A stretch of DNA of 64,000 bases, from the NCBI GenBank assembly GCA_030746555.1, contig JASLMK010000072.1, positions 44,257-108,256 on the forward strand, read 5' to 3'. The notes beneath the pieces were generated by a model. It saw only the letters and a program-made list of their open reading frames with translations. It did no database searches and was not told the origin of the DNA. This DNA comes from Planctomycetota bacterium (GTDB lineage: Bacteria > Planctomycetota > UBA1135 > GCA-002686595). Shown here one piece after another: positions 8,397-17,593 of the stretch; position 1 is the stretch's first letter; every line of letters starts with the position of its first letter. Position numbers and translations under genes: made by a program.

Positions 8397-9383
8397 ATGG
8401 GCCCGCCCGCCTCGCAGACGGAGCTGATCCTCGTCCAACTGGGGACGCCCGCCGCACCCACGCCCCGGGCCGTGCGCGCCTTCCTGGGCGAGTTCCTGAG
8501 CGATCCGCGGGTCGTCGAGCTCCCGCGCTGGCTGTGGCTGCCCCTGCTCCACGGCATCGTCCTGCGCCGCCGATCCGGGCGGGTCGCCGCCCTCTACGAG
8601 AGCATCTGGACCGAGGCGGGCTCGCCCCTGGCGGTCGACACCGAGCGCATCCTCGACGCGGCCCGGGACGGGCTGGGGCCGGAGTGTTCGGCCAGCCTCG
8701 CCTACCGGTACGGCTCGCCCGGCCTTGCCGAGGTCCTCGCCCAGGCCGCCGGACGCGCCGACGAATCGGTGGTCGTGCCCCTGTTCCCCCAGCGGACCGC
8801 CTCCAGCGCCGGCAGTGTCGAGGCGGCGGCCCGCGACAGCGCCCGCCTCGAGGGGCTCGCAGGACGGCTGAGGGTCGCGCACCTCGAGCCGGACGACGCC
8901 GACTACGTCACGAGCCTCGCCGACCGCCTCGCGGAGGCCGTCACGGCTCAGGCCGGGGAGGATCCCGAGCACCTGGTGTGCTCCTTCCACTCGATCCCCT
9001 CGTCGGTCGACCGTCGCGAAGGAGGCCGCTACCGCGCAGCCTGCGAGCGGACGGCCCGAGCCCTGGCGGAGCGCAGCGGCTGGCCCAGCGAACGCTGGAC
9101 CCTCTGCTTCCAGTCCCGCTTCGGCCCCGGCTCCTGGCTCGGCCCGCCCACGGAGCCGACCCTGGTCGAGCTCGGCCGGCGCGGCGTTCGGCGCGTGGTC
9201 GTCAGCGCGCCCGGTTTCCTGGCGGACGGGCTGGAGACCCTCGAGGAGCTCGGCGTCCGCGGCCGGGCCGCCTTCCTCGCCGCCGGCGGCACCGACTTCG
9301 CCCTGGCGCGCGCCCCCGCCGGCCACCCCGCCCTGGGGCGCGCCCTGGCGAGGCTGGCGCGCCCCGCGGCGGGGGGCCGGTGA
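8397..9383 (+). CDS. hemH: Ferrochelatase
   Basis: This 328-residue protein inserts Fe(II) into protoporphyrin IX, the last haem step. Seen are the N-terminal ILVQLGTPAAP and VRAFLGEFLSDPRVVELPR motif, SFHSIP with the metal-channel His198, and DGLETLEEL near residue 280 with the conserved Glu. Length fits a bacterial cytosolic ferrochelatase. It precedes hemA by 81 bases and has its own extended -10, so it is probably a separate unit ahead of the main haem operon. The family can also act on coproporphyrin (CpfC). The co-occurrence of HemN here favours the protoporphyrin route. Confidence 0.93.
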   Translation: MGPPASQTELILVQLGTPAAPTPRAVRAFLGEFLSDPRVVELPRWLWLPLLHGIVLRRRSGRVAALYESIWTEAGSPLAVDTERILDAARDGLGPECSASLAYRYGSPGLAEVLAQAAGRADESVVVPLFPQRTASSAGSVEAAARDSARLEGLAGRLRVAHLEPDDADYVTSLADRLAEAVTAQAGEDPEHLVCSFHSIPSSVDRREGGRYRAACERTARALAERSGWPSERWTLCFQSRFGPGSWLGPPTEPTLVELGRRGVRRVVVSAPGFLADGLETLEELGVRGRAAFLAAGGTDFALARAPAGHPALGRALARLARPAAGGR

Positions 9384-9408
9384 GAATCCCTGCGCGGCTG
9401 ACACTCCT

Positions 9409-9439
9409 GTGACAACCGCCCGGCTCGGCGGGCTACAAG
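9409..9439 (+). promoter_or_regulatory. Candidate promoter of the hemA-hemY operon
   Basis: GTGACA (9409-9414) and TACAAG (9434-9439) are 19 bases apart in the 81-base gap between hemH and hemA, with the hemA ATG at 9465. The spacer is slightly long. This is the only promoter-like pair seen in the gap. Confidence 0.35.
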
Positions 9440-9464
9440 TGCCCCAGCAGGCCCCGCGCGCACC

Positions 9465-10802
9465 ATGGACAGCATCGTCATCGTCGGCTTGGACTGGCGC
9501 TGGGCCGGAGAAGAGGCGATCGCCCGCTTCACCCTGGAGGGCGACGGCCGGGGCGAGCGCCTGCCCGCCCTGGCGCGCGAGGTCGGCGCGGCGGAGCTGT
9601 GCTACCTGGCCACCTGCAACCGGGTCGAGCTGTGCCTCGCGGTGGACGAGCCGATCCCCGCCGCCATCCTCCGACGGCGCGTGTTCGAGGCCCTCGCCGC
9701 CCGCCCCGCCGAGCCCGGCGAAGCCGAGCGCCACCTGCGCGCCTGGGCCGGGGAGGGCGCGGCCGAGCACCTCTTCCTGGTCGCCGCGGGCCTGGACTCG
9801 GCGCACCTGGGGGAGAGCGAGATCTCCGGCCAGGTGCGCTCGGCGCTGGAGGAGGCCCGGCGCCTCGGGCTCGCAGGCCCGCGCCTGGCGTTCTTGTGGG
9901 AGGAGGCCCTCAAGGTCGCCCGCCGCGTCCGCCGCCAGAGCGGCCTGGGCCTGGGGCGCACCTCCCTGGCGGAGCTGGCCCTCGAGCGCGTCGCCCGGAC
10001 CGACGGTCCCGTCGCCCTGGTCGGCGTCTCCCCCATGACCCTGCGCTGCGCCGAGCACCTCGCGGCCCGCGGCCGCCCCCTGGTCTGGGCCAACCGCACG
10101 CTCGAGCGCGCGGCGCGTGCCGCCCGGGAGCTGGGCGTCGATGCGCGGCCACGCTCCCTGGCCGACTTCCGCGCCGCCCCCGAACCCGTGGCGGCCGTCG
10201 TCTCGGCCACCGGCGCTCCCGAGCCGGTCCTCGACGCCGCCGCCCTCGCGGCCCTGGCGGCGGCCGCTCCCCGACGCCCACCGCTGCTGGTGGATCTGGC
10301 CCTGCCCCCCGACGTCGACCCCGACGCCGCCCGCGCCCTCGGCCTGGTGCGCGTCGGCATGGAGGAGATCAACGCCGCCGCCGCGGGGAACCGGGAGCGC
10401 CGGCGGCGCGACTCGGCCGAGGCCCGGGCCCTGGTGGACGAGGCCCTCGCGCGCCTGCGCCGCCGCCTGGGGCTGCGCTCGGTCGACGCCGCCGTCACGG
10501 TCCTGCAGGAGCACTACCGCAGGGCGGCCCTCTCCGGCGCCGACGACCTGCTCCGGGGCGAGCTGCGGGGGCTGGCCCCCGAGGACGGAGCGGCCCTGCG
10601 GCGCTGGGCCGAGGCCCTCGCCAGGCGCTTCGCCCACCTCCCCAGCCGAGGCCTGCGGGAGCTCGCCGTGCGCGGCGGGCCCGAGGCCCTCGACGCCTTC
10701 CTCGCCCACGACGGCGACGAGCTGTCCGCGGCCCTGGGCGACGCCCTGGACCTCGAACGGGTCCTGGCCGCCCTGCCCACCGACGAGGAGGCGAAGGCGT
10801 GA
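9465..10802 (+). CDS. hemA: Glutamyl-tRNA reductase
   Basis: This 445-residue enzyme reduces Glu-tRNA(Glu) to glutamate-1-semialdehyde using NADPH, the committed C5-pathway step. YLATCNRVEL carries nucleophilic Cys51. HLFLVAAGLDSAHLGESEI near residue 103 is the family's substrate-recognition motif. The NADPH domain follows near 180-290 (VALVGVSPMT, VWANRTLERA) and then a helical dimerisation region to residue 445. It is the first gene of a tightly overlapped haem operon. Its TGA lies inside the GTG start of hemC (GTGA). Start ATG 9465 is the only one that keeps the complete N-terminal catalytic domain. Confidence 0.94.
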   Translation: MDSIVIVGLDWRWAGEEAIARFTLEGDGRGERLPALAREVGAAELCYLATCNRVELCLAVDEPIPAAILRRRVFEALAARPAEPGEAERHLRAWAGEGAAEHLFLVAAGLDSAHLGESEISGQVRSALEEARRLGLAGPRLAFLWEEALKVARRVRRQSGLGLGRTSLAELALERVARTDGPVALVGVSPMTLRCAEHLAARGRPLVWANRTLERAARAARELGVDARPRSLADFRAAPEPVAAVVSATGAPEPVLDAAALAALAAAAPRRPPLLVDLALPPDVDPDAARALGLVRVGMEEINAAAAGNRERRRRDSAEARALVDEALARLRRRLGLRSVDAAVTVLQEHYRRAALSGADDLLRGELRGLAPEDGAALRRWAEALARRFAHLPSRGLRELAVRGGPEALDAFLAHDGDELSAALGDALDLERVLAALPTDEEAKA

Positions 10803-11731
10803 GGCTGCGCGTCGGGACGCGCGGCTCGGCCCTGGCTCTGGTCCAGGCGCGGTGGACCCTCGCCGCCCTGGGCGAGCGGGGCCACGACGCTGACCTGGAG
10901 GTGATCGAGACCAGCGGCGACGCCGACCGCACCAGCCCGTTCGCCGCCATCGGGCCTCCCGGCGTCTTCGTGCGCGAGATCGAGCGCGCCCTGTGCGAAG
11001 GTCGCATCGACCTCGCCGTCCACTCCTACAAGGACCTCCCCGCCAGCTCGCCCGACGGGCTCGTCGTCGCCGCGGTCCCGCCCCGCGCCGATCCGGCGGA
11101 CCGGCTCCTGATCCGGCCCGATGCCCACGACGAGGGAGCCGGCCTCCTGCCCGTGGTCGAGGGCGCGCGGGTGGGCAGCTCCGCCGCCCGCCGCGCAACC
11201 CTCCTGCGCGACGTGCGCGACGACCTCGTGATCGCTCCCCTGCGCGGCAACGTGCCGACCCGCGTGCGACGCCTGCTCGAGGGCGACCACGACGCGGTGG
11301 TCCTGGCCGCCGCCGGCCTCGACCGCCTCGACGACGCCGCCGGACGGGGGGAGTGCGCCCCCGTCGAGCGCGGGGGGATCGTCGAGCTGCGCCTCGACCC
11401 CGCGCGCTTCGTCCCCGCACCCTCCCAGGGCGCCCTCGCCCTGCAGGTGCGCGCCGGGAGCCCGGCCCAGGCGGCGGTGGCCGAGCTCGACGACCCGGGC
11501 GCCCGGCGCGCCGTCGAGGCGGAGCGGCAACTCCTGGGGCTGGTGCAAGCGGGCTGCGACGCTCCCTTCGGCGCCCACGGCACCGAGCCGGAGCCGGGGC
11601 GCCTGGTCCTGCGCGCCGTGCTGCCCGTCACCGGGCGCCTGCGCCGGGTGCGCGTCGAGGGCGCAAGCCCCAAGGAGGTGGCCGCGCGCGCCTTCGAGGC
11701 CCTGGGCGCCGCCGAGGAGAGCCGGGCATGA
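10799..11731 (+). CDS. hemC: Hydroxymethylbilane synthase (porphobilinogen deaminase)
   Basis: This 310-residue protein polymerises four porphobilinogens to hydroxymethylbilane. The N terminus LRVGTRGSALALVQA is diagnostic. VHSYKDLP near residue 80 carries the catalytic Asp region, and Arg-rich GSSAARRATLL and RGNVPTRVRRL line the active site. Cys253 in QAGCDAPFGAH anchors the dipyrromethane cofactor. The GTG start overlaps the hemA stop by 4 bases, and the TGA overlaps the hemD ATG, so translation of the three genes is probably coupled. Confidence 0.94.
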   Translation: MRLRVGTRGSALALVQARWTLAALGERGHDADLEVIETSGDADRTSPFAAIGPPGVFVREIERALCEGRIDLAVHSYKDLPASSPDGLVVAAVPPRADPADRLLIRPDAHDEGAGLLPVVEGARVGSSAARRATLLRDVRDDLVIAPLRGNVPTRVRRLLEGDHDAVVLAAAGLDRLDDAAGRGECAPVERGGIVELRLDPARFVPAPSQGALALQVRAGSPAQAAVAELDDPGARRAVEAERQLLGLVQAGCDAPFGAHGTEPEPGRLVLRAVLPVTGRLRRVRVEGASPKEVAARAFEALGAAEESRA

Positions 11732-12459
11732 AGCGCGTCCTGCTCACGCGCGCCGCCGAGGACAACGCCCGCTGGGCCGAGCGGCTGCGGGCGGCCGACA
11801 TCGAGCCCGTCGAGCTGGCCTGCCTGCGGTGCGAGGTCCTGCCCGGGCGAGCCCCCGAGCTGGAGCGCGCCCTCGCCGGCGCGGCTTGGCTTGCCCTCAC
11901 CTCCCGCCGCGGCGCGGCGGCGGTGGCCTCCCTGACCGGCGGCCCGCCCGAGGGGGTCGCGGTCGCCGCCGTCGGCCCGGCCACCGCCGCCGAGGCGCGC
12001 GCGAGCCTGGGCCGCTGCGACCTCGTCGCTCCCCGCGGTGACGCCCGCTCCCTGGCGGCGGCCATCGCGGAGCGCGCGCCCCCCGCCGCCGCGCGGGTGG
12101 TGATCGCCGGCGCCCGCGACGGCCTGGCCGACCTGCGCGACGGCCTGACCGACCGCGCTGTAAAGTGGGCCTTCGTCCCCGTCTACCGTACCCTGCCGGC
12201 CGCGCCCGCTCCGCGCCGCGCGCGCCCCGCGGTGGACGCCGTGTTCCTCGCCAGCCCCTCCGCAGTCGAGGGCCTCACGGCCCTGGCCGAGATCCCCCCC
12301 ACGGCGGCGGTCATCGCCCTGGGCCCGCGGACCCGCGCCGCCGCCCTCGCCGCCGGCCTCGAGGTCGCGGCCCAGGCCCGCGGCCGTGACCTGGCCTCGA
12401 TGCTGGAGGCCTGGCGCTCCCTACCGACCGATCCCCCCGAACCCCGACCGAGACCATGA
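11728..12459 (+). CDS. hemD: Uroporphyrinogen-III synthase
   Basis: This 243-residue protein matches HemD in size and position between hemC and hemB. HemD proteins diverge strongly, and the recognisable parts are LLTRAAEDNARWAERL at the N terminus, WLALTSRRGAAAV near residue 53 (usually FTS.NGV), VAAVGPATAAEA near 78, AFVPVYRT near 148, and DAVFLASPSAVEGL with ALGPRTRAAA near 170-205. It closes and inverts ring D of hydroxymethylbilane. The Ala-rich composition reflects the G+C content. Both ends are ATGA overlaps with hemC and hemB. Confidence 0.85.
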   Translation: MKRVLLTRAAEDNARWAERLRAADIEPVELACLRCEVLPGRAPELERALAGAAWLALTSRRGAAAVASLTGGPPEGVAVAAVGPATAAEARASLGRCDLVAPRGDARSLAAAIAERAPPAAARVVIAGARDGLADLRDGLTDRAVKWAFVPVYRTLPAAPAPRRARPAVDAVFLASPSAVEGLTALAEIPPTAAVIALGPRTRAAALAAGLEVAAQARGRDLASMLEAWRSLPTDPPEPRPRP

Positions 12460-13454
12460 GCGAACCGTCCCCCGCCCATCCCGCCTCCCGCCCCCGGCGC
12501 CTGCGCCGCGGCCGGGTCCTGCGCGAGCTGGTGAGCGAGACGCGCCTGGACGCCTCGCGCCTGATCATGCCCCACTTCGTCCTCCCCGACGAGCGCGGGG
12601 AGGAACCCGTCGCGTCCATGCCCGGCATCGCCCGCACCGGCACCGAGCCCCTGCTGCGCGCGGTCGGCGCGGACCTGGAGCACGGCCTGCGCTCCGTGCT
12701 CCTGTTCGGCCTGGCCCGCGATGGGCGCAAGGACGCCCGGGGCAGTGAGGCGCGCGACCCCTCCGGCGCGGTGCCGCGGGCCGTGGCCGCCCTCAAGCGC
12801 GAGTTCGGCGCCGACCTCCTGGTCATCACCGACGTCTGCCTGTGCGCCGCGACCGACCACGGCCACTGCGGCGTGCTCGAGGAGGGGGTGGTGCGCAACG
12901 ACGAGAGCCTGCCGCTCCTGGCCGAGGCGGCCGTCGTCCACGCCGAGGCGGGTGCGGACATGGTCGCCCCCTCGGACATGATGGACGGCCGGGTGGGCGC
13001 CCTCAGGACCGCCCTCGACGGGCGCGGCCTGGTGGAGACGGGGATCCTGTCCTACGCGGTGAAGTATGCCTCGGCCTACTACGGGCCGTTCCGGGACGCG
13101 GCGAACAGCGCCCCGGGGAGCGGCGATCGCAAGAGCTACCAGATGGACACGCGCAACGCCCGCGAGGCCGAGCGCGAGGCCCTGCTCGACGAGGCCGAGG
13201 GCGCGGACGTGCTGATGGTCAAGCCCGCCCTGGCCTACCTCGACGTCCTGCACCGCGTGCGCGAGGTCACGCGCCTGCCCCTGGCCGCCTACAACGTCTC
13301 GGGGGAGTACGCCGCCGTGAAGGCGGCGAGCGAGCGCGGCTGGCTCGACGAGCCCGCCCTCGTGCGCGAGAACCTCACGGCGATGGCGCGCGCCGGCGCC
13401 GACGTGATCCTCACCTACCACGCCCGCGAGGCCGTGGCGGGAGGGTGGCTGTGA
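12456..13454 (+). CDS. hemB: Porphobilinogen synthase (5-aminolevulinate dehydratase), Zn type
   Basis: This 332-residue enzyme condenses two 5-aminolevulinates into porphobilinogen. The metal site DVCLCAATDHGHCGV near residue 127 keeps all three Cys, so it is of the zinc-binding class. The two active-site lysines are Lys203 (AVKYASAYYGPFRDA) and the Schiff-base Lys256 (MVKPALAYLD). SYQMDTRNAREA near 227 is the usual flexible-lid and allosteric region. The start ATG overlaps the hemD stop and the TGA overlaps the hemL GTG. Confidence 0.95.
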   Translation: MSEPSPAHPASRPRRLRRGRVLRELVSETRLDASRLIMPHFVLPDERGEEPVASMPGIARTGTEPLLRAVGADLEHGLRSVLLFGLARDGRKDARGSEARDPSGAVPRAVAALKREFGADLLVITDVCLCAATDHGHCGVLEEGVVRNDESLPLLAEAAVVHAEAGADMVAPSDMMDGRVGALRTALDGRGLVETGILSYAVKYASAYYGPFRDAANSAPGSGDRKSYQMDTRNAREAEREALLDEAEGADVLMVKPALAYLDVLHRVREVTRLPLAAYNVSGEYAAVKAASERGWLDEPALVRENLTAMARAGADVILTYHAREAVAGGWL

Positions 13455-14743
13455 GCGCCTCCGAGCAGGCCTTCGCCCGCGCCCTGGCCGTCCTGCCCGG
13501 AGGGGTGAGCTCCCCGGTGCGCGCCTTCGGGGCGGTGGGCGGCACGCCGCGGGTGATCGCCGCCGGGGAGGGTCCCGAACTCGTCGACGTCGACGGCGAG
13601 CGCCTGCTCGACTTCGTCGGGTCCTGGGGACCGCTGATCCTCGGCCACGCCCACCCGGCCGTCGTCCGCGCGGTGGCCGAGGCCGCCGCTCGCGGCACGA
13701 CCTTCGGAGCGCCCTGTCCCGGCGAGGCCGCCTTGGCCGAGCGGGTGGTCGCCGCCTACCCGGCGGCAGAGAAGGTGCGCCTGGTCTCCTCGGGCACCGA
13801 GGCCACCATGAGCGCCGTGCGCCTCGCGCGCGCCGCCACCGGCCGCGACCTCGTGGTCAAGTTCGCCGGCTGCTACCACGGCCACGCCGACCACCTCCTC
13901 GTCCAGGCGGGCTCGGGGCTGGCGACCTTCTCCCAGCCCTCCTCCGCCGGGGTCCCCGCCGCCTTCGCCGGCTGCACCCTCGTCGCCGACCTCGACGACG
14001 AGGCGGGCCTGGCCGAGCTGTTCGATGCCCACCGCAGGCGCATCGCGGCGGTGATCCTCGAGCCGCTCCCCGCCAACTGCGGCCTGCTCGTCCAGCGCCC
14101 CGAGTTCCTCGCCGCGCTCGCCCGCCGGACGCGGGAGGAGGGCGCGCTGTTGATCCTCGACGAGGTCATCACCGGCTTCCGCCTCGGCCTCGGCGGCGCG
14201 GCCGAGCGGTTGGGGTTGGAGCCCGACCTGGCGACCTTCGGCAAGGTCATCGGGGGCGGCCTGCCAGTCGGCGCCTTCGCCGGACGCGCCGAGCTGATGG
14301 ACCGCCTGGCACCCGACGGCGACGTCTACCAGGCGGGGACCCTCTCGGGGAACCCGCTGGCCATGGCCGCGGGGTTGGCGACCCTGGACGTGCTCGAGGC
14401 CGAGGACGGTTGGGCTCGGCTCGAGGCCCTCGGCGGCCTGCTCGAGGAGCGCCTGGCTCCCGTCCTGGAGGCGGCGGCGGTCCCCGCGCGCCTCGTGCGC
14501 GTCGGCTCCCTGTTCTGGCTCTCGCTCCAGGAGGGCGAGGCGCCGCGCCGGGCGGACGCCATCGAGCCCGCCGCCGCGGGACGCTACCGCGAGGTCTTCC
14601 ACGGCCTGCTCGAGCGCGGCGTGGCCCTCGCCCCCTCCGCCTACGAGGTCGGCTTCCTGTCCCTGGCCCACGAGGAAGAGCACGTCGAACGCCTCGCCGC
14701 CGCCCTCGGGGAGGTCCTGCAGACCGCGGGAGGTGCGCGGTGA
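13451..14743 (+). CDS. hemL: Glutamate-1-semialdehyde 2,1-aminomutase
   Basis: This 430-residue class III PLP enzyme converts glutamate-1-semialdehyde to 5-aminolevulinate. LPGGVSSPVRAF at the N terminus, FVGSWGPLILGHAHP, VSSGTEATMSAVRLAR, FAGCYHGHADHLLVQAGSG, ILDEVITGFRLGLGGA and ATFGKVIGGGLPVGA with Lys265 are all signature features that separate HemL from other class III aminotransferases. The GTG start at 13451 gives the standard N terminus and overlaps the hemB stop. The TGA overlaps the next gene, a histidine kinase. Confidence 0.94.
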   Translation: MSASEQAFARALAVLPGGVSSPVRAFGAVGGTPRVIAAGEGPELVDVDGERLLDFVGSWGPLILGHAHPAVVRAVAEAAARGTTFGAPCPGEAALAERVVAAYPAAEKVRLVSSGTEATMSAVRLARAATGRDLVVKFAGCYHGHADHLLVQAGSGLATFSQPSSAGVPAAFAGCTLVADLDDEAGLAELFDAHRRRIAAVILEPLPANCGLLVQRPEFLAALARRTREEGALLILDEVITGFRLGLGGAAERLGLEPDLATFGKVIGGGLPVGAFAGRAELMDRLAPDGDVYQAGTLSGNPLAMAAGLATLDVLEAEDGWARLEALGGLLEERLAPVLEAAAVPARLVRVGSLFWLSLQEGEAPRRADAIEPAAAGRYREVFHGLLERGVALAPSAYEVGFLSLAHEEEHVERLAAALGEVLQTAGGAR

Positions 14744-15846
14744 GCGCCACCCGCGCCGCGTCGCGCCGCGTGCAGGTCGCCATCGGCGGCCTGCTCGTCC
14801 TGTGCCTGGCCCAGGCGGTGTACTGGATCGTCGACCAGGCGACCTACACCCAGGAGGTCGACAGGCGCATCCTGGAGCGCTACGCCGAGCAGGCCCGGGG
14901 CGCCGACCTGCTGTTGCGCCACGGCGTCGCGTGGGAAGCGGTCGCCGAGGTCTTCCCCCGGCTGGTTCCCGGCGGCGACGGCGGGGCGGTCCTCGATCCC
15001 GAGCACACCGACGAGCTCGACCGCGCCCGGCACCACCGCATCAACCGCTACGGCTGGGAGGGATCGTTCTTCCTCCTGGTGCTGCTGTGCGGCCTGGGGG
15101 TGATCGACGCCTCCCTGCGCCAGCGCGCCGAGCTCTCCCGACGCCAACACAACTTCCTCGCCGCCGTCTCCCACGAGTTCAAGAGCCCCCTGGCCAGCCT
15201 GCGCCTGGCGGCGGAGACCCTGGCCCTGCGCAAGCCCGCGGGCGAGGCGCTCGCCGCGCTCTCGGGCCGCATGGTCGAGGACCTGACCCGGCTCGACGCG
15301 ACGGTCGGGAACATCCTCGACGCGGGGGAGATCGAGGAGGGCCGCCTGGTCCTCGCGCCCCAGGACGTCGCGCTGGCCGGCGTCGTGAGCGACGTCCTGG
15401 CCGAGAGCGCCACCCGCGCCCAGGCCTGCGACGTCGACCTCGTGGACGAGGTTCCCGGGGGACTGCGCCTGCGGGCGGATCCCGCCGCCCTGCACGCGGT
15501 CCTCGCCAATCTGGTCCACAACGCCACCGACGCGGCGGCCGCCGCCGGGGGAGGCTCGGTGCGCTTGTGCGCCACCCCCGACGGGCGGCGCGTGCGCGTC
15601 GAGGTCCGCGACGACGGCGTGGGCTTCGACCCGCGCGAGGCCGAGCGGCTGTTCGAGAAGTTCTACCGCCCCGGAGACGAACTGCGGCGCGCCAAGCGCG
15701 GCTCGGGCCTGGGGCTGTTCCTCGTCAAGCACTTCGTCGAGCAGTCGGGAGGGCGGGTCCAAGCCACGAGCGACGGTCCCGGCCGGGGGGCCCTCTTCCG
15801 GTTCTGGTGGCCCGCGTCGCCCGGCGACGGAGGAGAGACGGCATGA
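14740..15846 (+). CDS. Membrane sensor histidine kinase in the haem operon
   Basis: This 368-residue protein has TM1 at about residues 11-28 (VAIGGLLVLCLAQAVYWIV), a short extracytoplasmic segment of ~75 residues, and TM2 at about 106-122 (FFLLVLLCGLGVI). HisKA follows with phospho-acceptor His145 in VSHEFKSPLASL. The HATPase_c domain has NLVHNATDAA (N box), RDDGVGFD (G1), LFEKFYRP (F box) and GSGLGLFLVKHFV (G2). Its GTG overlaps the hemL stop and its TGA overlaps the regulator ATG. Being between hemL and hemE suggests it monitors haem, porphyrin, redox or a related envelope signal. The signal itself is not visible from the sequence. Confidence 0.9.
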   Translation: MSATRAASRRVQVAIGGLLVLCLAQAVYWIVDQATYTQEVDRRILERYAEQARGADLLLRHGVAWEAVAEVFPRLVPGGDGGAVLDPEHTDELDRARHHRINRYGWEGSFFLLVLLCGLGVIDASLRQRAELSRRQHNFLAAVSHEFKSPLASLRLAAETLALRKPAGEALAALSGRMVEDLTRLDATVGNILDAGEIEEGRLVLAPQDVALAGVVSDVLAESATRAQACDVDLVDEVPGGLRLRADPAALHAVLANLVHNATDAAAAAGGGSVRLCATPDGRRVRVEVRDDGVGFDPREAERLFEKFYRPGDELRRAKRGSGLGLFLVKHFVEQSGGRVQATSDGPGRGALFRFWWPASPGDGGETA

Positions 15847-16565
15847 ACGAGAGCACGGCGCCGCGCGTCCTCGTCGTCGACGACGAGCGCAACCTGGCCC
15901 TGGGCATCGCCGAGAACCTCGAGGCGGAGGGCTTTGAGGTCGCCGTCGCCCACGACGGGCCCACCGCGCTCGAGCGCGCGGCCGCCCAGCCGTGGGACCT
16001 GATCCTGCTGGACGTGATGATGCCGGGGATGGACGGGCTCGCGGTCTGCCGCACCCTGCGGAACCGGGGGGACGAGGTGCCCATCCTGTTCTTGACCGCC
16101 CGCGGCAGCGTGGAGGAGCGCGTCGAGGGGCTCGACGCGGGGGGCGACGACTACCTGCCCAAGCCCTTCGCCCTGCGGGAGCTTTTGGCGCGGGTCTCGG
16201 CCATCGTCCGCCGCGGGGCGCGGCCGCGCGAGGTGGGGCGCGCCGAGGTCGTGACCTTCGGCGACAATCGGCTCGACCTCTCGACCTACCGCGGGCGCTC
16301 GTGGGACGGGACGGACCAGCACCTGACCCACAAGGAGGCGATGATCCTCGCCTGCCTGGCCGAGCGAGAAGGCGAGATCGTCTCGCGCGAGGAGATCCTC
16401 GAGAAGGTCTGGGGCTACGAGGTCTTCCCCTCGACGCGCACGATCGACAACTTCATCGTGCGCCTGCGCAAGCGCTTCGAGCGCGACCCCGAGCAGCCTG
16501 CCCACTTCCACACCGAGCGCGGGGTGGGCTACCGCTTCACCCGCGCGAGGGGGAGCGGATCGTGA
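15843..16565 (+). CDS. OmpR/PhoB-family response regulator in the haem operon
   Basis: This 240-residue regulator has a receiver domain at 1-125 with VLVVDDERN, phospho-acceptor Asp57 (ILLDVMMPGMDG), Thr/Ala switch LFLTAR and Lys in YLPKPFAL. A winged-helix DNA-binding domain follows at about 140-235 (HLTHKEAMILACL, EILEKVWGYEVFPSTRTI, RTIDNFIVRLRKRF, GVGYRF). It is the cognate partner of the preceding kinase through an ATGA overlap. Its own TGA overlaps the hemE GTG. It probably regulates the haem genes or a respiratory regulon, but no repeated operator was recognised upstream of hemA. Confidence 0.92.
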   Translation: MNESTAPRVLVVDDERNLALGIAENLEAEGFEVAVAHDGPTALERAAAQPWDLILLDVMMPGMDGLAVCRTLRNRGDEVPILFLTARGSVEERVEGLDAGGDDYLPKPFALRELLARVSAIVRRGARPREVGRAEVVTFGDNRLDLSTYRGRSWDGTDQHLTHKEAMILACLAEREGEIVSREEILEKVWGYEVFPSTRTIDNFIVRLRKRFERDPEQPAHFHTERGVGYRFTRARGSGS

Positions 16566-17593
16566 GCGGGACCAACGACCTGCTGCTGCGCGCCCTGCGC
16601 AACGAGCCTACCGCGCGCCGACCGCTGTGGCTCATGCGCCAGGCCGGCCGCTGCCTCCCCGAGTACCGCGCCCTGCGCCGCGAGGTCTCCTTCGAAGAGC
16701 TGTGCGCCACCCCCCAGCTCGCCGCCGAGGTGACCCTTCAGCCCGTGCGGCGCTTCCCCCTCGACGGGGCGATCGTCTTCGCCGACCTGATGAGCCCGGT
16801 GGCCGCCCTGGGGATCGACGTGCGCTTTGACCCGGGTCCGATCGTCGCGCGGCCCCTGCGGGACGCGGCGGCGGTGCGCGCCCTGCGCCTGCCCGACGCT
16901 GCCGAGATCGCCCCGGAGGTGGGCGAGACCCTCGGGATGGTGCGGCGCTCCCTCGAGGGGCGGGCGACCCTGATCGGCTTCGCCGGGGCGCCGCTCTCGA
17001 TCGCGGCCTACCTGGTCGAGGGCCGCGGAGCGAAGGACTTCCCGCGCCTGCGGGCGTTCCTGCGCGAGGAGCCCGTCGCCTTCGGCGAGCTGCTCGCCCT
17101 GATCGCCGAGCTCGTCGCCCGCTACCTCCAGGCCCAGGCGCGTGCCGGCGCCCAGGTCCTGCAGGTCTTCGAGTCCTGGGGCGGCCTGCTCTCCCGAGAG
17201 GACTGGGACGTGCACGTCCGTCCGCACACCGGCGCTCTCCTGGCGGAGCTCGCCGGCGCCGACCGACCGCGGGTCCTGTTCCAAAACGGAGCGCCCCACC
17301 TGGCGCGGGACGCCGCCGAGCTCCCATGCGAGGGCCTCGGCCTGTGTTGGCGCTCTGACCTCGCCGGTCTGCGGGAGGCGCTCGGCCCGGGCAAGGCCCT
17401 CCAAGGCAACCTGGACCCCGCCTGCCTCCTGGCCGGTCCGGAGGCCACGCGCGAGGCCACAGAGCGCCTGATGGCGAGCCTGCCCGCCCGGGGGCACGTC
17501 ATGAACCTCGGCCACGGCCTGCACCCGCAGACGCCGCTCGAGAGCATCGCGGCCCTGATCGAGGCGGTCCACGCCGAGGAGCAGGCCCGATGA
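16562..17593 (+). CDS. hemE: Uroporphyrinogen decarboxylase
   Basis: This 343-residue (beta/alpha)8 enzyme removes four acetate carboxyls from uroporphyrinogen III. The diagnostic PLWLMRQAGRCLPEYR near residue 20 carries the catalytic Arg. FADLMSPVAALGIDVRFDPGP near 73, GFAGAPLSIAAYLVEGRG near 140, QVFESWGGLLS near 200 and the C-terminal VMNLGHGLHPQTP with the active-site His are present. The GTG start overlaps the response-regulator stop and the TGA overlaps hemN. Confidence 0.95.
   Translation: MSGTNDLLLRALRNEPTARRPLWLMRQAGRCLPEYRALRREVSFEELCATPQLAAEVTLQPVRRFPLDGAIVFADLMSPVAALGIDVRFDPGPIVARPLRDAAAVRALRLPDAAEIAPEVGETLGMVRRSLEGRATLIGFAGAPLSIAAYLVEGRGAKDFPRLRAFLREEPVAFGELLALIAELVARYLQAQARAGAQVLQVFESWGGLLSREDWDVHVRPHTGALLAELAGADRPRVLFQNGAPHLARDAAELPCEGLGLCWRSDLAGLREALGPGKALQGNLDPACLLAGPEATREATERLMASLPARGHVMNLGHGLHPQTPLESIAALIEAVHAEEQAR

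Noticed and set aside
7140-11420. A 1426-codon open frame on the minus strand opposite the second dehydrogenase, hemH, hemA and hemC
   Set aside because: It is a GC-rich shadow frame: low-complexity Arg/Gly/Ala, no motifs, and opposite several genes with clear catalytic residues.
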